Below the pieces are notes generated by a model. The model saw only the letters and a list, made by a program, of their open reading frames with translations. It was not told the DNA's origin and ran no database searches. Source: DASQPR01 sp963836785 (GTDB taxonomy: Bacteria > Actinomycetota > Actinomycetes > Mycobacteriales > Micromonosporaceae). Taken from it: DNA of 64,000 nt. Positions 1 to 8,232 of the stretch are shown here, one piece after another (position 1 is the stretch's first letter; the number at the start of each line of letters is the position of its first letter). A program made the translations under genes and the position numbers. The stretch covers positions 620,001 to 684,000 of the forward strand of contig CAWIKW010000005.1 of the NCBI GenBank assembly GCA_963836785.1. The letters are read 5' to 3'.

Positions 1-33
1 GGTCTGGCGACCTTCTCCAGAGCCCGTAACCAT

Positions 34-42
34 AAGGAAGGA
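34..42 (+). promoter_or_regulatory. Ribosome binding site of atpA
   Basis: AAGGAAGGA lies 4 nt before the ATG at 47 and fixes that start. The preceding 33 bases hold a TAA at 27-29 that could be the end of an upstream ATP synthase gene (atpH is expected by synteny), but too little is visible to assign it. Confidence 0.7.
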
Positions 43-46
43 CAAG

Positions 47-1687
47 ATGGCCGAGCTGACCATCTCCTCGGACGACATCCGGGGTGCGCTGGAGCGGTAC
101 GTGTCGTCGTACACCCCCGAGACGACGCGCGAAGAGGTCGGAACCGTCACCGAGGCCGGCGACGGTATCGCCCGCGTCGAGGGCCTGCCGTCGACCATGG
201 CCAACGAGCTGCTTGAGTTCGAAGACGGCACGCTGGGTGTCGCGCTGAACCTCGACATCCGCGAGATCGGTGTCGTCGTGCTGGGCCCGTTCGAGGGAAT
301 CGAAGAGGGCCAGCAGGTCAAGCGGACCGGCCGGGTGCTCTCGGTGCCGGTCGGCGACGCGTTCCTGGGCCGGGTCGTCGACCCGCTGGGCAACCCGATC
401 GACGATCGCGGCGAGATCGCCGCCGAGGGATATCGCGAGCTGGAGATCCAGGCGCCGAACGTCATGGTGCGCCGGAGCGTGTACGAGCCCATGCTGACCG
501 GCATCAAGGCCATCGACTCGATGACGCCGATCGGCCGTGGCCAGCGCGAGCTGATCATTGGCGACCGCAAGACCGGCAAGACGACCGTCGCAATCGACAC
601 GATTCTGAACCAGATCGACAACTGGCGATCGGGTGACCCGGTCAAGCAGGTGCGCTGCATCTACGTGGCCATCGGGCAGAAGGCCTCGACCATCGCGTCG
701 GTGCGCGGCGTGCTCGAAGAGGCCGGAGCGATGGAGTACACGACCATCGTCGCGTCCCCGGCGTCGGATCCGGCCGGCTTCAAGTACCTCGCGCCGTACG
801 CCGGCTCGGCCATCGGCCAGCACTGGATGTACGCGGGCAAGCACGTGCTGATCGTCTTCGACGACCTGTCGAAGCAGGCCGAGGCCTACCGTTCCGTGTC
901 GTTGCTGCTGCGTCGGCCGCCGGGTCGCGAGGCCTATCCGGGCGACGTCTTCTACTTGCACTCGCGCTTGCTCGAGCGGTGCGCGAAGCTCTCCGACGAG
1001 CTCGGCGGTGGCTCGATGACCGGCCTGCCGATCGTCGAGACGAAGGCCGGCGACATCTCCGCCTTCATCCCGACCAACGTCATCTCGATCACCGATGGCC
1101 AGATCTTCCTCGAGGCGGATCTCTTCAACTCCGGTGTGCGCCCGGCGGTCAACGTCGGCACCTCGGTGTCGCGCGTCGGTGGCGCCGCACAGCCGAACCC
1201 GATGAGGAAGGTGGCCGGCCGCCTCCGCCTCGACCTGGCGCAGTTCCGCGAGCTGGAGGCGTTCTCCGCGTTCGCCTCCGACCTCGACCGCGCGTCGCGC
1301 GCACAGCTCGATCGCGGTGGCCGCCTCGTCGAGCTGCTCAAGCAGACGAACTACTCGCCGGTGCCGCCGCAGGAAGAGACCGTCGCCATCTGGGCCGGTA
1401 CGGCCGGAAAGCTCGATGACGTGCCGATTTCCGACGTGCAGCGCTTCGAGGCCGACTTCTTGTCGAGTCTGCGGCACAACAACGCCTCGACGCTCGAAGC
1501 GATCGCGGGCGGCCGGTGGGACGACGACATCATCGCCGCGCTCGACCAGGCGCTCACCGACTTCAAGCAGGGTTTCCTTGCCTCGGACGGTGGCGTGAAG
1601 GTCCACGAAAAGCCGGCCGATGCGATGGGCGAGGGCATCGAGGCGACCGAGAAGGTCACCCGGTACGTTCCGCCGAAGCAGCAGTAG
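47..1687 (+). CDS. atpA: F1F0 ATP synthase subunit alpha
   Basis: Non-catalytic nucleotide-binding alpha subunit of the membrane ATP synthase, which alternates with beta in the F1 hexamer. The 546-residue protein has the usual family length. The N-terminal beta-barrel is followed by a P-loop GDRKTGKT at residues 172-179 and the SVSRVGG segment, whose Arg (about residue 376) reaches into the beta active site. Strong ribosome site at 34-42. It is the first visible gene of the F1 block: atpG starts 13 nt after its stop. The a, c, b and delta genes are expected to the left, outside the window. Confidence 0.98.
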   Translation: MAELTISSDDIRGALERYVSSYTPETTREEVGTVTEAGDGIARVEGLPSTMANELLEFEDGTLGVALNLDIREIGVVVLGPFEGIEEGQQVKRTGRVLSVPVGDAFLGRVVDPLGNPIDDRGEIAAEGYRELEIQAPNVMVRRSVYEPMLTGIKAIDSMTPIGRGQRELIIGDRKTGKTTVAIDTILNQIDNWRSGDPVKQVRCIYVAIGQKASTIASVRGVLEEAGAMEYTTIVASPASDPAGFKYLAPYAGSAIGQHWMYAGKHVLIVFDDLSKQAEAYRSVSLLLRRPPGREAYPGDVFYLHSRLLERCAKLSDELGGGSMTGLPIVETKAGDISAFIPTNVISITDGQIFLEADLFNSGVRPAVNVGTSVSRVGGAAQPNPMRKVAGRLRLDLAQFRELEAFSAFASDLDRASRAQLDRGGRLVELLKQTNYSPVPPQEETVAIWAGTAGKLDDVPISDVQRFEADFLSSLRHNNASTLEAIAGGRWDDDIIAALDQALTDFKQGFLASDGGVKVHEKPADAMGEGIEATEKVTRYVPPKQQ

Positions 1688-1700
1688 GGCGAGGTCAGCT

Positions 1701-2633
1701 ATGGCAGGCCAGGTTCGAGTCCTTCGCCGGCGGATCAGAACGACCGCCTCGACGAAGAAGATCACCAAGGCGATGGAGCTCGTCGCGACGAGTCGCATCG
1801 CCAAGGCACAGGAGCGGGTGGCCGCTTCGCAGCCGTACGCCCGGGCGATCACCGGTGTGCTCACCGCGCTCGCGTCGACCGCGAACATCGACCACCCGCT
1901 GCTGGCGCCGCGCCCAACCATCACCCGGGCCGGCGTCCTGCTGATCACGAGCGACCGTGGTCTGTGCGGCGCCTACAACGCGAATGCCATCAAGACCGCC
2001 GAGCAGCTCATCTCGCGCCTCCGGGACGACGGCAAGCAGGCCGTGCTGTACGTGATCGGACGCAAGGGCGTCGCCTACTACCGGTTCCGTAACCGGCCGA
2101 TCGAGCGGAGCTGGACCGGCTTCTCGGAGCAACCCGGCTTCGAGAACGCGCGCGAGGTCGGAACGGCCCTGATCGAGGCGTTCGTGGCCGGTGCCGACGA
2201 TGAGGAAGGTCACGCCGGCGCTGACGGCCTCCACGGCGTCGACGAGCTGCACATCGTCTCGACCACCTTCCGGTCGCTGATGTCGCAGTCGCCGGACGCT
2301 CGGCTGCTTGCTCCGATGGAGATCGAGGAGCAGGAGCAGACCGACCCCACCCTGCTCCCGGCGTACGAGTTCGAACCCGACCCGGAAGCGCTGCTCGATG
2401 CGCTGCTGCCGAAGTACATCAACACGCGCATCTACTCGGCGCTGCTGGACTCGGCCGCGAGTGAATCGGCATCGCGTCGTCGGGCGATGAAGAGCGCGAC
2501 CGACAACGCGGACGACATGATCACGCGATTGACGCGGGAGATGAACTCCGCCCGCCAGGCCGCAATCACCCAGGAAATCAGCGAAATCGTCGGCGGCGCG
2601 AACGCGCTCTCGGCATCGGGAAGTGAGTTGTGA
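1701..2633 (+). CDS. atpG: F1F0 ATP synthase subunit gamma
   Basis: Central rotor stalk of F1, coupling proton flow to ATP synthesis. 310 residues from the ATG at 1701; the frame is open further upstream, but MAGQVRVLRRR is the family's N-terminus. The C-terminal helix ending in QEISEIVGGANAL is typical. There is an acidic/Gly insertion near residues 164-180 (ADDEEGHAGADG), like the extra gamma loop known from mycobacteria and relatives, which supports an actinobacterial source. Its TGA overlaps the atpD ATG (TGATG), so gamma and beta are probably translationally coupled. Confidence 0.97.
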   Translation: MAGQVRVLRRRIRTTASTKKITKAMELVATSRIAKAQERVAASQPYARAITGVLTALASTANIDHPLLAPRPTITRAGVLLITSDRGLCGAYNANAIKTAEQLISRLRDDGKQAVLYVIGRKGVAYYRFRNRPIERSWTGFSEQPGFENAREVGTALIEAFVAGADDEEGHAGADGLHGVDELHIVSTTFRSLMSQSPDARLLAPMEIEEQEQTDPTLLPAYEFEPDPEALLDALLPKYINTRIYSALLDSAASESASRRRAMKSATDNADDMITRLTREMNSARQAAITQEISEIVGGANALSASGSEL

Positions 2634-4084
2634 TGACTGCTGCGACAGTGGAAACGCCAGAGAGCACGACGGGTGTGGGCCGCGTCGTCCGGGTCATCGG
2701 CCCGGTCGTCGACATCGAGTTCCCGCGCGACGCGATGCCGGAAATCTACAACGCGCTCCAGGTCGACGTGACCCTGAGCGCCGGAACCAAGACGATCACG
2801 ATGGAGGTCGCCCAGCACATCGGCGACAACGTCGTACGCGCCATCTCGATGCAACAGACGGACGGCCTCGTCCGTGGTGCGACCGTCACCGACACCGGAG
2901 AGTCGATCTCGGTGCCGGTCGGCAGCGAGACCAAGGGCCATGTCTTCAACGTCATCGGTGAAGTCCTGAACCTCAAGCAAGGCGAGCGGCTCGAGATCAA
3001 GGAGCGCTGGCCGATCCACCGCAAGCCGCCCGCGTTCGCCGACCTCGAGCCGAAGACCGAGATGCTGGAGACCGGCGTCAAGGTGCTCGACCTGCTCGCC
3101 CCGTACGTCAAGGGCGGCAAGATCGGCCTGTTCGGCGGCGCGGGCGTCGGCAAGACGGTGCTCATCCAGGAGATGATCATCCGCGTCGCGCGTAACTTCG
3201 GTGGTACGTCGGTCTTCGCGGGCGTCGGCGAGCGGACCCGTGAAGGCAACGACCTCATCCACGAGATGACCGAGACCGGCGTGTTCGGTGACACCGCGCT
3301 CGTCTACGGCCAGATGGACGAGCCGCCGGGCACCCGGCTGCGGGTTGCGCTCTCGGCGCTGACCATGGCGGAGTACTTCCGCGATGTCCAGCACCAGGAG
3401 GTGCTGCTGTTCATCGACAACATCTTCCGCTTCACGCAGGCCGGTTCCGAGGTGTCGACGCTGCTCGGCCGTATGCCGAGCGCCGTGGGTTACCAGCCGA
3501 ACCTCGCCGACGAGATGGGCGAGATGCAGGAGCGGATCACGTCGGTCCGGGGCCAGGCCATCACGTCGATGCAGGCGATCTACGTGCCGGCCGACGACTA
3601 CACCGACCCAGCACCGGCCACGACGTTCGCCCACCTGGACGCGACGACGAACCTCGACCGGAAGATCTCCGACAAGGGCATCTTCCCGGCCGTGGACCCG
3701 CTGGCGTCAAGCTCGAACATCCTGTCGCCGCAGTTCGTCGGCGCCGAGCACTACGCGGTCGCCTCCGAGGTCAAGCGGATCCTGCAGAAGTACGCCGACC
3801 TGCAGGACATCATCGCCATCCTCGGTATGGACGAGCTGTCCGAGGAGGACAAGGTGACGGTCGCGCGGGCGCGGCGCATCGAGCGCTTCCTGTCGCAGAA
3901 CACGTACGCGGCCAAGCAGTTCACCGGCATCGACGGCTCGACCGTGCCGATCAAGGAAACCATCGAGGCCTTCAAGAAGATCTCCGAGGGCGATTTCGAC
4001 ACGTACCCGGAGCAGGCGTTCTTCATGTGCGGCGGCCTTGAGGACCTCGAGCGCAACGCGCACGAGCTCGAGAAGAACTCCTGA
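2633..4084 (+). CDS. atpD: F1F0 ATP synthase subunit beta
   Basis: Catalytic subunit of F1 (ADP + Pi to ATP). 483 residues from the ATG at 2633; a GTG three bases earlier is an alternative start. P-loop GGAGVGKT at residues 168-175, catalytic Glu in GERTREGND near residue 200, and the conserved Walker B stretch around LLFIDNIFR. The start overlaps the atpG stop by one base. It is followed by 128 nt containing a strong hairpin before atpC, an unusually large gap for this operon. Confidence 0.98.
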   Translation: MTAATVETPESTTGVGRVVRVIGPVVDIEFPRDAMPEIYNALQVDVTLSAGTKTITMEVAQHIGDNVVRAISMQQTDGLVRGATVTDTGESISVPVGSETKGHVFNVIGEVLNLKQGERLEIKERWPIHRKPPAFADLEPKTEMLETGVKVLDLLAPYVKGGKIGLFGGAGVGKTVLIQEMIIRVARNFGGTSVFAGVGERTREGNDLIHEMTETGVFGDTALVYGQMDEPPGTRLRVALSALTMAEYFRDVQHQEVLLFIDNIFRFTQAGSEVSTLLGRMPSAVGYQPNLADEMGEMQERITSVRGQAITSMQAIYVPADDYTDPAPATTFAHLDATTNLDRKISDKGIFPAVDPLASSSNILSPQFVGAEHYAVASEVKRILQKYADLQDIIAILGMDELSEEDKVTVARARRIERFLSQNTYAAKQFTGIDGSTVPIKETIEAFKKISEGDFDTYPEQAFFMCGGLEDLERNAHELEKNS

Positions 4085-4115
4085 TCCACGTATCGACGTA
4101 CCCACGTTGGCGCCC

Positions 4116-4154
4116 GCGGTCGGGGGTCAGGCGCTGAGCCTGGCCCCCGACCGC
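4116..4154 (+). terminator. Strong hairpin between atpD and atpC
   Basis: Arms 4116-4132 and 4138-4154 pair over 17 bp with a single G-U and a 5-nt loop (GCTGA). There is no U-tract. In GC-rich actinobacteria such hairpins can act as terminators, attenuators or mRNA processing sites. Here it would separate epsilon from the rest of the F1 message. Confidence 0.6.
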
Positions 4155-4212
4155 GACGGTTGTCGCGGCAACTATTACAGTGGCTCACACACAGCTGCGA
4201 GGAGAGCCAAGC

Positions 4213-4494
4213 ATGGCAACACAACTGCATGTCGAACTGGTAGCTGTCGAGGAAGAGGTCTGGTCGGGGGAGGTGGAGATGGTCAGCGCCCGAACGACCG
4301 AGGGTGAGCTGGGCATTCTCGCCCACCACGCTCCGCTGCTCGGCCAGCTCGCCGAGCCCGGCGACGTTCGACTGAAGATCGACGAGGAACGTACGTTGGC
4401 CTATGTCGTCTCCGGCGGGTTCCTCTCGGTGACCGAGGGCGGCGTCACGATTCTCGCCGAGAGTTGCGAACCCGTCGACTCCGGGACCAACTAA
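4213..4494 (+). CDS. atpC: F1F0 ATP synthase subunit epsilon, short form lacking the C-terminal domain
   Basis: Epsilon of the central stalk. The ATG at 4213 follows GAGGAGAG at about 4198-4205 and starts with the family's MATQLHVELVAVE pattern. The N-terminal beta-sandwich is complete (residues 1 to about 85, including HAPLLGQL and the GGFLSV strand), but the protein stops at 93 residues. Typical actinobacterial epsilons are around 120 residues and carry a two-helix C-terminal domain that can inhibit ATP hydrolysis. The next gene begins 21 nt after the stop, so the missing domain is not hidden in another frame. Confidence 0.93.
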   Translation: MATQLHVELVAVEEEVWSGEVEMVSARTTEGELGILAHHAPLLGQLAEPGDVRLKIDEERTLAYVVSGGFLSVTEGGVTILAESCEPVDSGTN

Positions 4495-4515
4495 GTAGCG
4501 CGGGCGGCGGCGTCG

Positions 4516-4953
4516 ATGGAGATCGTCTGGTGGATCGCCATCGTGGTCATCGCCGTGCCGGCCGTTCTGATCCTCCTGTTCGTCCGCCGACAGTTCATTT
4601 CGCGTGGCGGCACCATCGAGGTGAGTCTCCGCCTGTCCACCTACGTCGACGGCCGCGGTTGGTCCCCCGGCATCGCCCGCTTCGTCGGCGATGAGCTGCA
4701 CTGGTATCGCGTCTTCAGCTTCGCACCGCGGCCGCGTCGCATCTTCAAGCGTCGATCCTTCATGGTGGAGCGGCGCCGCCGTCCGGACGGCGCCGAGCAG
4801 CGGTCGCTGCCCGGTCAGACGGTCGTGCTGAGCTGCCGTAATGAGCGTGAACTGGTAGAGATCGCGATGGCCGAGACGACGGTCACCGGATTCATGTCGT
4901 GGCTCGAGGCCGCACCGCCCGGGGCGGCCTCGTCACGTTTCGCCGCTCGCTGA
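4516..4953 (+). CDS. DUF2550 membrane-anchored protein
   Basis: 145-residue protein with one N-terminal membrane segment (about residues 4-23) followed by basic RRQFISRG and a soluble domain with several Arg-rich strands. The family has no established function. Its place directly after atpC is conserved in mycobacteria and other actinobacteria, which supports the call. It starts 21 nt after atpC and is probably co-transcribed. The last 15 residues are Ala/Pro-rich and look poorly conserved. Confidence 0.88.
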   Translation: MEIVWWIAIVVIAVPAVLILLFVRRQFISRGGTIEVSLRLSTYVDGRGWSPGIARFVGDELHWYRVFSFAPRPRRIFKRRSFMVERRRRPDGAEQRSLPGQTVVLSCRNERELVEIAMAETTVTGFMSWLEAAPPGAASSRFAAR

Positions 4954-4993
4954 ACGAGCGGGCCGCCAGCCCGGCGCACATCGTTCGCTCCGG

Positions 4994-5044
4994 GCGGTGC
5001 GGGGCTGACGGTACGGGTGGGCGGCGCGGTGCGGGGCTGACGGT
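4994..5044. repeat. Two 19-bp direct repeats in a convergent gap
   Basis: Identical 19-bp copies at 4994-5012 and 5026-5044 (both beginning GCGGTGCGGGG) sit between the convergent DUF2550 and VOC genes. The second runs into the VOC stop codon. Probably a small local duplication. Confidence 0.8.
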
Positions 5045-5529
5045 CAACGATCGTGCGCGACGAGTTCGACCTCGAAGCCATACCGATCCGAGAGGTACGC
5101 CGCGTAGTGGTCCGGGCCGCCCGCGTACGGATGCCGGTCGGCGAACATGAGCTGCCAACCGTTGTCCGGGGCGGCCGCGACCAGAGCATCGACGTCGCCG
5201 CGGTCGCCGGCGTGAAACGCCAGGTGGTTGAGGCCCGGCCGGCAACGCTCGTGCGTGTCCGCGGTCATCGCCGGCGACTGCTCGATCACCAGGTAGACAC
5301 CGCCGAGGCGCCACGACCGGCCGGCGTCCCAGTCCTGGAACGGCATCCAGCCCATGGTGTCCAGCAACCAGCTCCAGCCCGGCAGCGCGCCGGCCAGATC
5401 GGGTACCCAGAGTTCGACATGGTGTAGGCCGGTCGGTGGCTCGCGGTCGCGGATCGCGCTTTCGACGCCCTCAGCCCCGCTGTCGTCGGTCACCGTGAGT
5501 TCACTCACCGCGGTCGGCCGTACGCTCAC
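5044..5529 (-). CDS. VOC family (glyoxalase/bleomycin-resistance fold) protein
   Basis: Vicinal-oxygen-chelate protein of 161 residues with the usual beta-alpha-beta-beta-beta repeats. Candidate metal ligands are in HHVELW, VIEQ, NHLAFHA and the closing VELVA strand. Substrate unknown; such proteins include lyases, dioxygenases and antibiotic-binding proteins. The GTG at 5529 is chosen because GGAAG precedes it by 7-8 nt, giving a 29-nt overlap with the upstream adenosyltransferase gene. A second GTG at 5508 overlaps that gene's stop more tightly and is possible. Confidence 0.85.
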   Translation of the reverse strand: MSVRPTAVSELTVTDDSGAEGVESAIRDREPPTGLHHVELWVPDLAGALPGWSWLLDTMGWMPFQDWDAGRSWRLGGVYLVIEQSPAMTADTHERCRPGLNHLAFHAGDRGDVDALVAAAPDNGWQLMFADRHPYAGGPDHYAAYLSDRYGFEVELVAHDR

Positions 5530-6091
5530 CGCCCGGCTTCCAGAGAACGTCGCCGCCGGGATTGGCCACCCGGCACAGGATGAACAGCAGGTCCGAGAGT
5601 CGGTTGAGATACTTCACGGCCAGCAGGTTCACATGGTCGGCGTCCTGCTCGACCAGAGCCCAGCCGCTGCGTTCGGCGCGTCGTGCGATCGTACGGGCCA
5701 CGTGCAGCAACGCGGCACCGGGCGTGCCCCCGGGCAGAATAAACGAATTCAGCTTTTCGAGGTCGGCATTGAACTCATCGCACCACGCTTCCACCCGCTC
5801 GATGTAATCTTCGGTGATCCGCAGCGGCGGCCACTTCGGATCCGGAATGATCGGCGTCGCAAGGTCAGCACCAACATCGAAGAGATCGTTCTGGACGATG
5901 GTCAAGACGGCGGCCACATCGTTGGGCAGGTGCCCCAGAGCGAGCGCAAGGCCAATCGAGGCATTGCACTCATCGGTGTCCGCATAAGCAGCGATGCGCG
6001 GGTCGGTCTTGGCGACCCGTGATCCATCGCTGAGCCCGGTCGTGCCGGCATCGCCGGTTTTCGTGTAGATACGCGTGAGGTGGACAGCCAT
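5501..6091 (-). CDS. pduO: Cob(I)yrinic acid a,c-diamide adenosyltransferase, PduO type
   Basis: Transfers the adenosyl group of ATP to cob(I)alamin to make adenosylcobalamin. 196 residues from the ATG at 6091; the open frame runs further upstream but loses similarity there. Family motifs: ATP-binding N-terminus TRIYTKTGDAGTTGL, the IARRAERSGW helix and YLNRLSDLLF near the C-terminus. Divergent from murA with only 61 bp between starts, as in mycobacteria. Cobalamin is also the cofactor of MetH, encoded at 43.3-47 kb. Confidence 0.95.
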   Translation of the reverse strand: MAVHLTRIYTKTGDAGTTGLSDGSRVAKTDPRIAAYADTDECNASIGLALALGHLPNDVAAVLTIVQNDLFDVGADLATPIIPDPKWPPLRITEDYIERVEAWCDEFNADLEKLNSFILPGGTPGAALLHVARTIARRAERSGWALVEQDADHVNLLAVKYLNRLSDLLFILCRVANPGGDVLWKPGGERTADRGE

Positions 6092-6152
6092 GGCTGTGAG
6101 CGTACGGTCCCGCAGCCCGCTCCGGTCGGCAACCGTGCCCGTCTCGCCTAAC

Positions 6153-7484
6153 ATGTCCGCCGTGGATGTCATCCGGGTTCCGGGCGGGTCGCGACTCGCC
6201 GGCGAGGTCACCGTGGGCGGGGCGAAGAACTCCGCATTGAAGCTCATGGCCGTCGCGTTGCTGGCCCCGGGCCGTACGGTGATCGAGAATGTGCCGCGCA
6301 TCACCGACGTACTGATCATGGCCGAGGTGCTGCGGCGGCTCGGCTGTGACGTGACGTTCGGTGGCGCGATCGCCGAGCACGGGACGGCGCCGGGCATCGG
6401 GCACTCCGGCGAGGTCACCATCGACGTACCCGAGCAGCCCGGTCACGAGGCTGACTACGACCTCGTACGGCGTCTCCGCGCCTCGATCTGCGTTCTCGGA
6501 CCACTGCTGGCGCGCTGCGGCACGGTGAGCGTCGCCCATCCGGGTGGCGACTCGATCGGCTCGCGCGGGTTGGACATGCACGTGTCCGGGCTGGCCCGAC
6601 TTGGCGCCGACATCACCAGCGAGCACGGATTCGTGAACGCCACGGCGCCGTACGGTCTCAAGGGCGCGGAGATCTGGCTGGACTTCCCGAGCGTCGGCGC
6701 CACCGAGAACATCCTGATGGCGGCCGTGCTCGCCCAGGGGATCACCCAGATCGACAACGCCGCGCGCGAGCCGGAGATCGTCGATATCTGCCAGATGCTC
6801 ACCGAAATGGGCGCGCGGATCGAGGGCGCCGGGACCTCCACGCTGATCGTGGACGGCGTCGACGAGCTGAGGCCGGTGCGCCACCGGACCGTGGGCGACC
6901 GGATTGTCGCCGGCACCTGGGCGTTCGGCGCGGCGATGACCCGCGGCGAGGTCACCGTACGCGGGATCAACCCGGACTACCTGGAGCTGGCGCTGGACAA
7001 GGTGCTGTCGGCCGGGGGCGAAGTGATGACCGAGCCGGACGCGTTCCGGGTGCGGATGGATCGCCGGCCGATCGCGGTGGACACGTCGACCCTGCCGTAC
7101 CCGGGATTCGCCACCGACCTCCTGCCGCTGGCGATCGGCCTGGCCGCCGTCAGCGAGGGGACGTCGCTGGTCACCGAGAACATTTACGACGGCCGGTTCA
7201 TGTTCATCAATGAGCTGGTCCGGCTCGGCGCGGACATCCGGGTAAACGGCCACCACGCGGCCGTACGCGGACGGGCGCGGCTCTCGTCGGCCCCGGTGCG
7301 GGCGACGGACATCCGGGCCGGCGCCGGGCTCGTCATCGCCGCACTGTGCGCGGACGGCGTGACCGAGATCAGCCACGTACACCACATCGATCGCGGATAT
7401 CCCGACATGGTGTCGGATCTGCGCGGGCTCGGCGTCGATGTCGAGCGTGGTCTTGCTCCCGAGGAGCCGTCGTTCTCGTTCTGA
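6153..7484 (+). CDS. murA: UDP-N-acetylglucosamine 1-carboxyvinyltransferase (MurA), Asp in place of the catalytic Cys
   Basis: First committed step of peptidoglycan synthesis: transfers enolpyruvate from PEP to UDP-GlcNAc in the cytoplasm. 443 residues from the ATG at 6153. N-terminal GGAKNSALK substrate motif and the RASICVLGPLLAR helix. The loop that usually reads PGGC reads PGGDSIGSRGLDMH, so the residue alkylated by fosfomycin is Asp (residue 133). The same exchange is known in Mycobacterium tuberculosis MurA and gives intrinsic fosfomycin resistance, so resistance is expected here. No clear ribosome site; it may be leaderless. Confidence 0.97.
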   Translation: MSAVDVIRVPGGSRLAGEVTVGGAKNSALKLMAVALLAPGRTVIENVPRITDVLIMAEVLRRLGCDVTFGGAIAEHGTAPGIGHSGEVTIDVPEQPGHEADYDLVRRLRASICVLGPLLARCGTVSVAHPGGDSIGSRGLDMHVSGLARLGADITSEHGFVNATAPYGLKGAEIWLDFPSVGATENILMAAVLAQGITQIDNAAREPEIVDICQMLTEMGARIEGAGTSTLIVDGVDELRPVRHRTVGDRIVAGTWAFGAAMTRGEVTVRGINPDYLELALDKVLSAGGEVMTEPDAFRVRMDRRPIAVDTSTLPYPGFATDLLPLAIGLAAVSEGTSLVTENIYDGRFMFINELVRLGADIRVNGHHAAVRGRARLSSAPVRATDIRAGAGLVIAALCADGVTEISHVHHIDRGYPDMVSDLRGLGVDVERGLAPEEPSFSF

Positions 7485-7506
7485 CCTGTTTGCGTCGGCC
7501 TTTGCA

Positions 7507-7574
7507 TCGGCCGGCTACCTTGCCCACTCCGGGCGGTCAAGCTTGATCCCTCCGTGGGCAAGGTAGCCGGCCGA
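7507..7574 (+). terminator. 21-bp perfect inverted repeat after murA
   Basis: Arms 7507-7527 and 7554-7574 are perfectly complementary over 21 bp around a 26-nt loop that itself contains the palindrome TCAAGCTTGA. It lies between murA and the convergent YCII gene and could terminate both, although there is no U-tract. Confidence 0.65.
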
Positions 7575-7701
7575 CGCCCGTCGTGGGTGCGGTGCGTTGA
7601 GGCCGCGCGCGGAGTGGGTGGGCTTTACGGGTGTACGTGACACGGAGGACGGTTCCGTGATTCGGAGCGGTCTCGGGCTTCGCGGTTAGGTGACCGCTCC
7701 G

Positions 7702-8070
7702 CTATCGCCTGTGGTTGATCGGGGACTCGTGGGGGACGGGCCAGAGCTCGACCGGGTCCTCGTCCGCCCACGGCATATCGGCGGCGATCTCGGCGGCCCG
7801 CTCCTCGCTCGGGCACTCCAGGAGATAGAAGCTCGCGAAGTGTTCCTTCGCCTCGAGGTAGGGCCCGTCGGTCACGGCCGGCAGGCCGTCGGTGCGGCGG
7901 ACCAACTTCGCCGTCGCGGCTGTGCCGAGCCCGTACGCGCCGAGTAGCTCACCGGTCGCGGCGTATTTGCTGTTGAACGCCTCCTGTTTCGCGATGGCGG
8001 CCGCGAACTCGTCGGGCGGGATCGCGGCCCACTTCTGCTCGTTCCCGTAGATCATCAGTAGGTACTTCAC
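7702..8070 (-). CDS. YCII-related domain protein (DGPF family)
   Basis: 122 residues, a small ferredoxin-like alpha/beta fold. The family signature DGPYLEAKE is present, with an N-terminal KYLLMIYGNE strand. Members are often encoded near sigma factors or oxidoreductases, but the biochemical role is not settled. The second of two adjacent GTG codons (8070) is preferred because GGAGG lies 7 nt upstream. It is transcribed away from the MFS gene, with an imperfect 20-bp inverted repeat in the shared upstream region. Confidence 0.85.
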   Translation of the reverse strand: MKYLLMIYGNEQKWAAIPPDEFAAAIAKQEAFNSKYAATGELLGAYGLGTAATAKLVRRTDGLPAVTDGPYLEAKEHFASFYLLECPSEERAAEIAADMPWADEDPVELWPVPHESPINHRR

Positions 8071-8114
8071 CACTACACCTCCACGTGAGTAAGCGTCAGC
8101 TCGATGTGCTCACG

Positions 8115-8170
8115 GATCTTGGGGATGTCCACGCTATGTCGTCCAACTATGCGTGGATAACCCCAAGATC
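8115..8170. promoter_or_regulatory. Long inverted repeat in a divergent promoter region
   Basis: Arms 8115-8134 and 8151-8170 match at 18 of 20 positions around a 16-nt loop. It sits between the divergent YCII and MFS genes, where a terminator is not needed, so an operator or an attenuating hairpin for one of them is more likely. Confidence 0.45.
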
Positions 8171-8232
8171 ACAGCGACCACGGCGCCGACGGGCGCAGTC
8201 GACCGTCGTCCGTGGAGGCTAGGCTCCCCGCT

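Noticed and set aside
2432..3634. Long antisense open frame across atpG/atpD
   Set aside because: Shadow of strong codon bias in GC-rich genes; composition is Arg/Asp/Val-rich with no domain, and atpD is certain.
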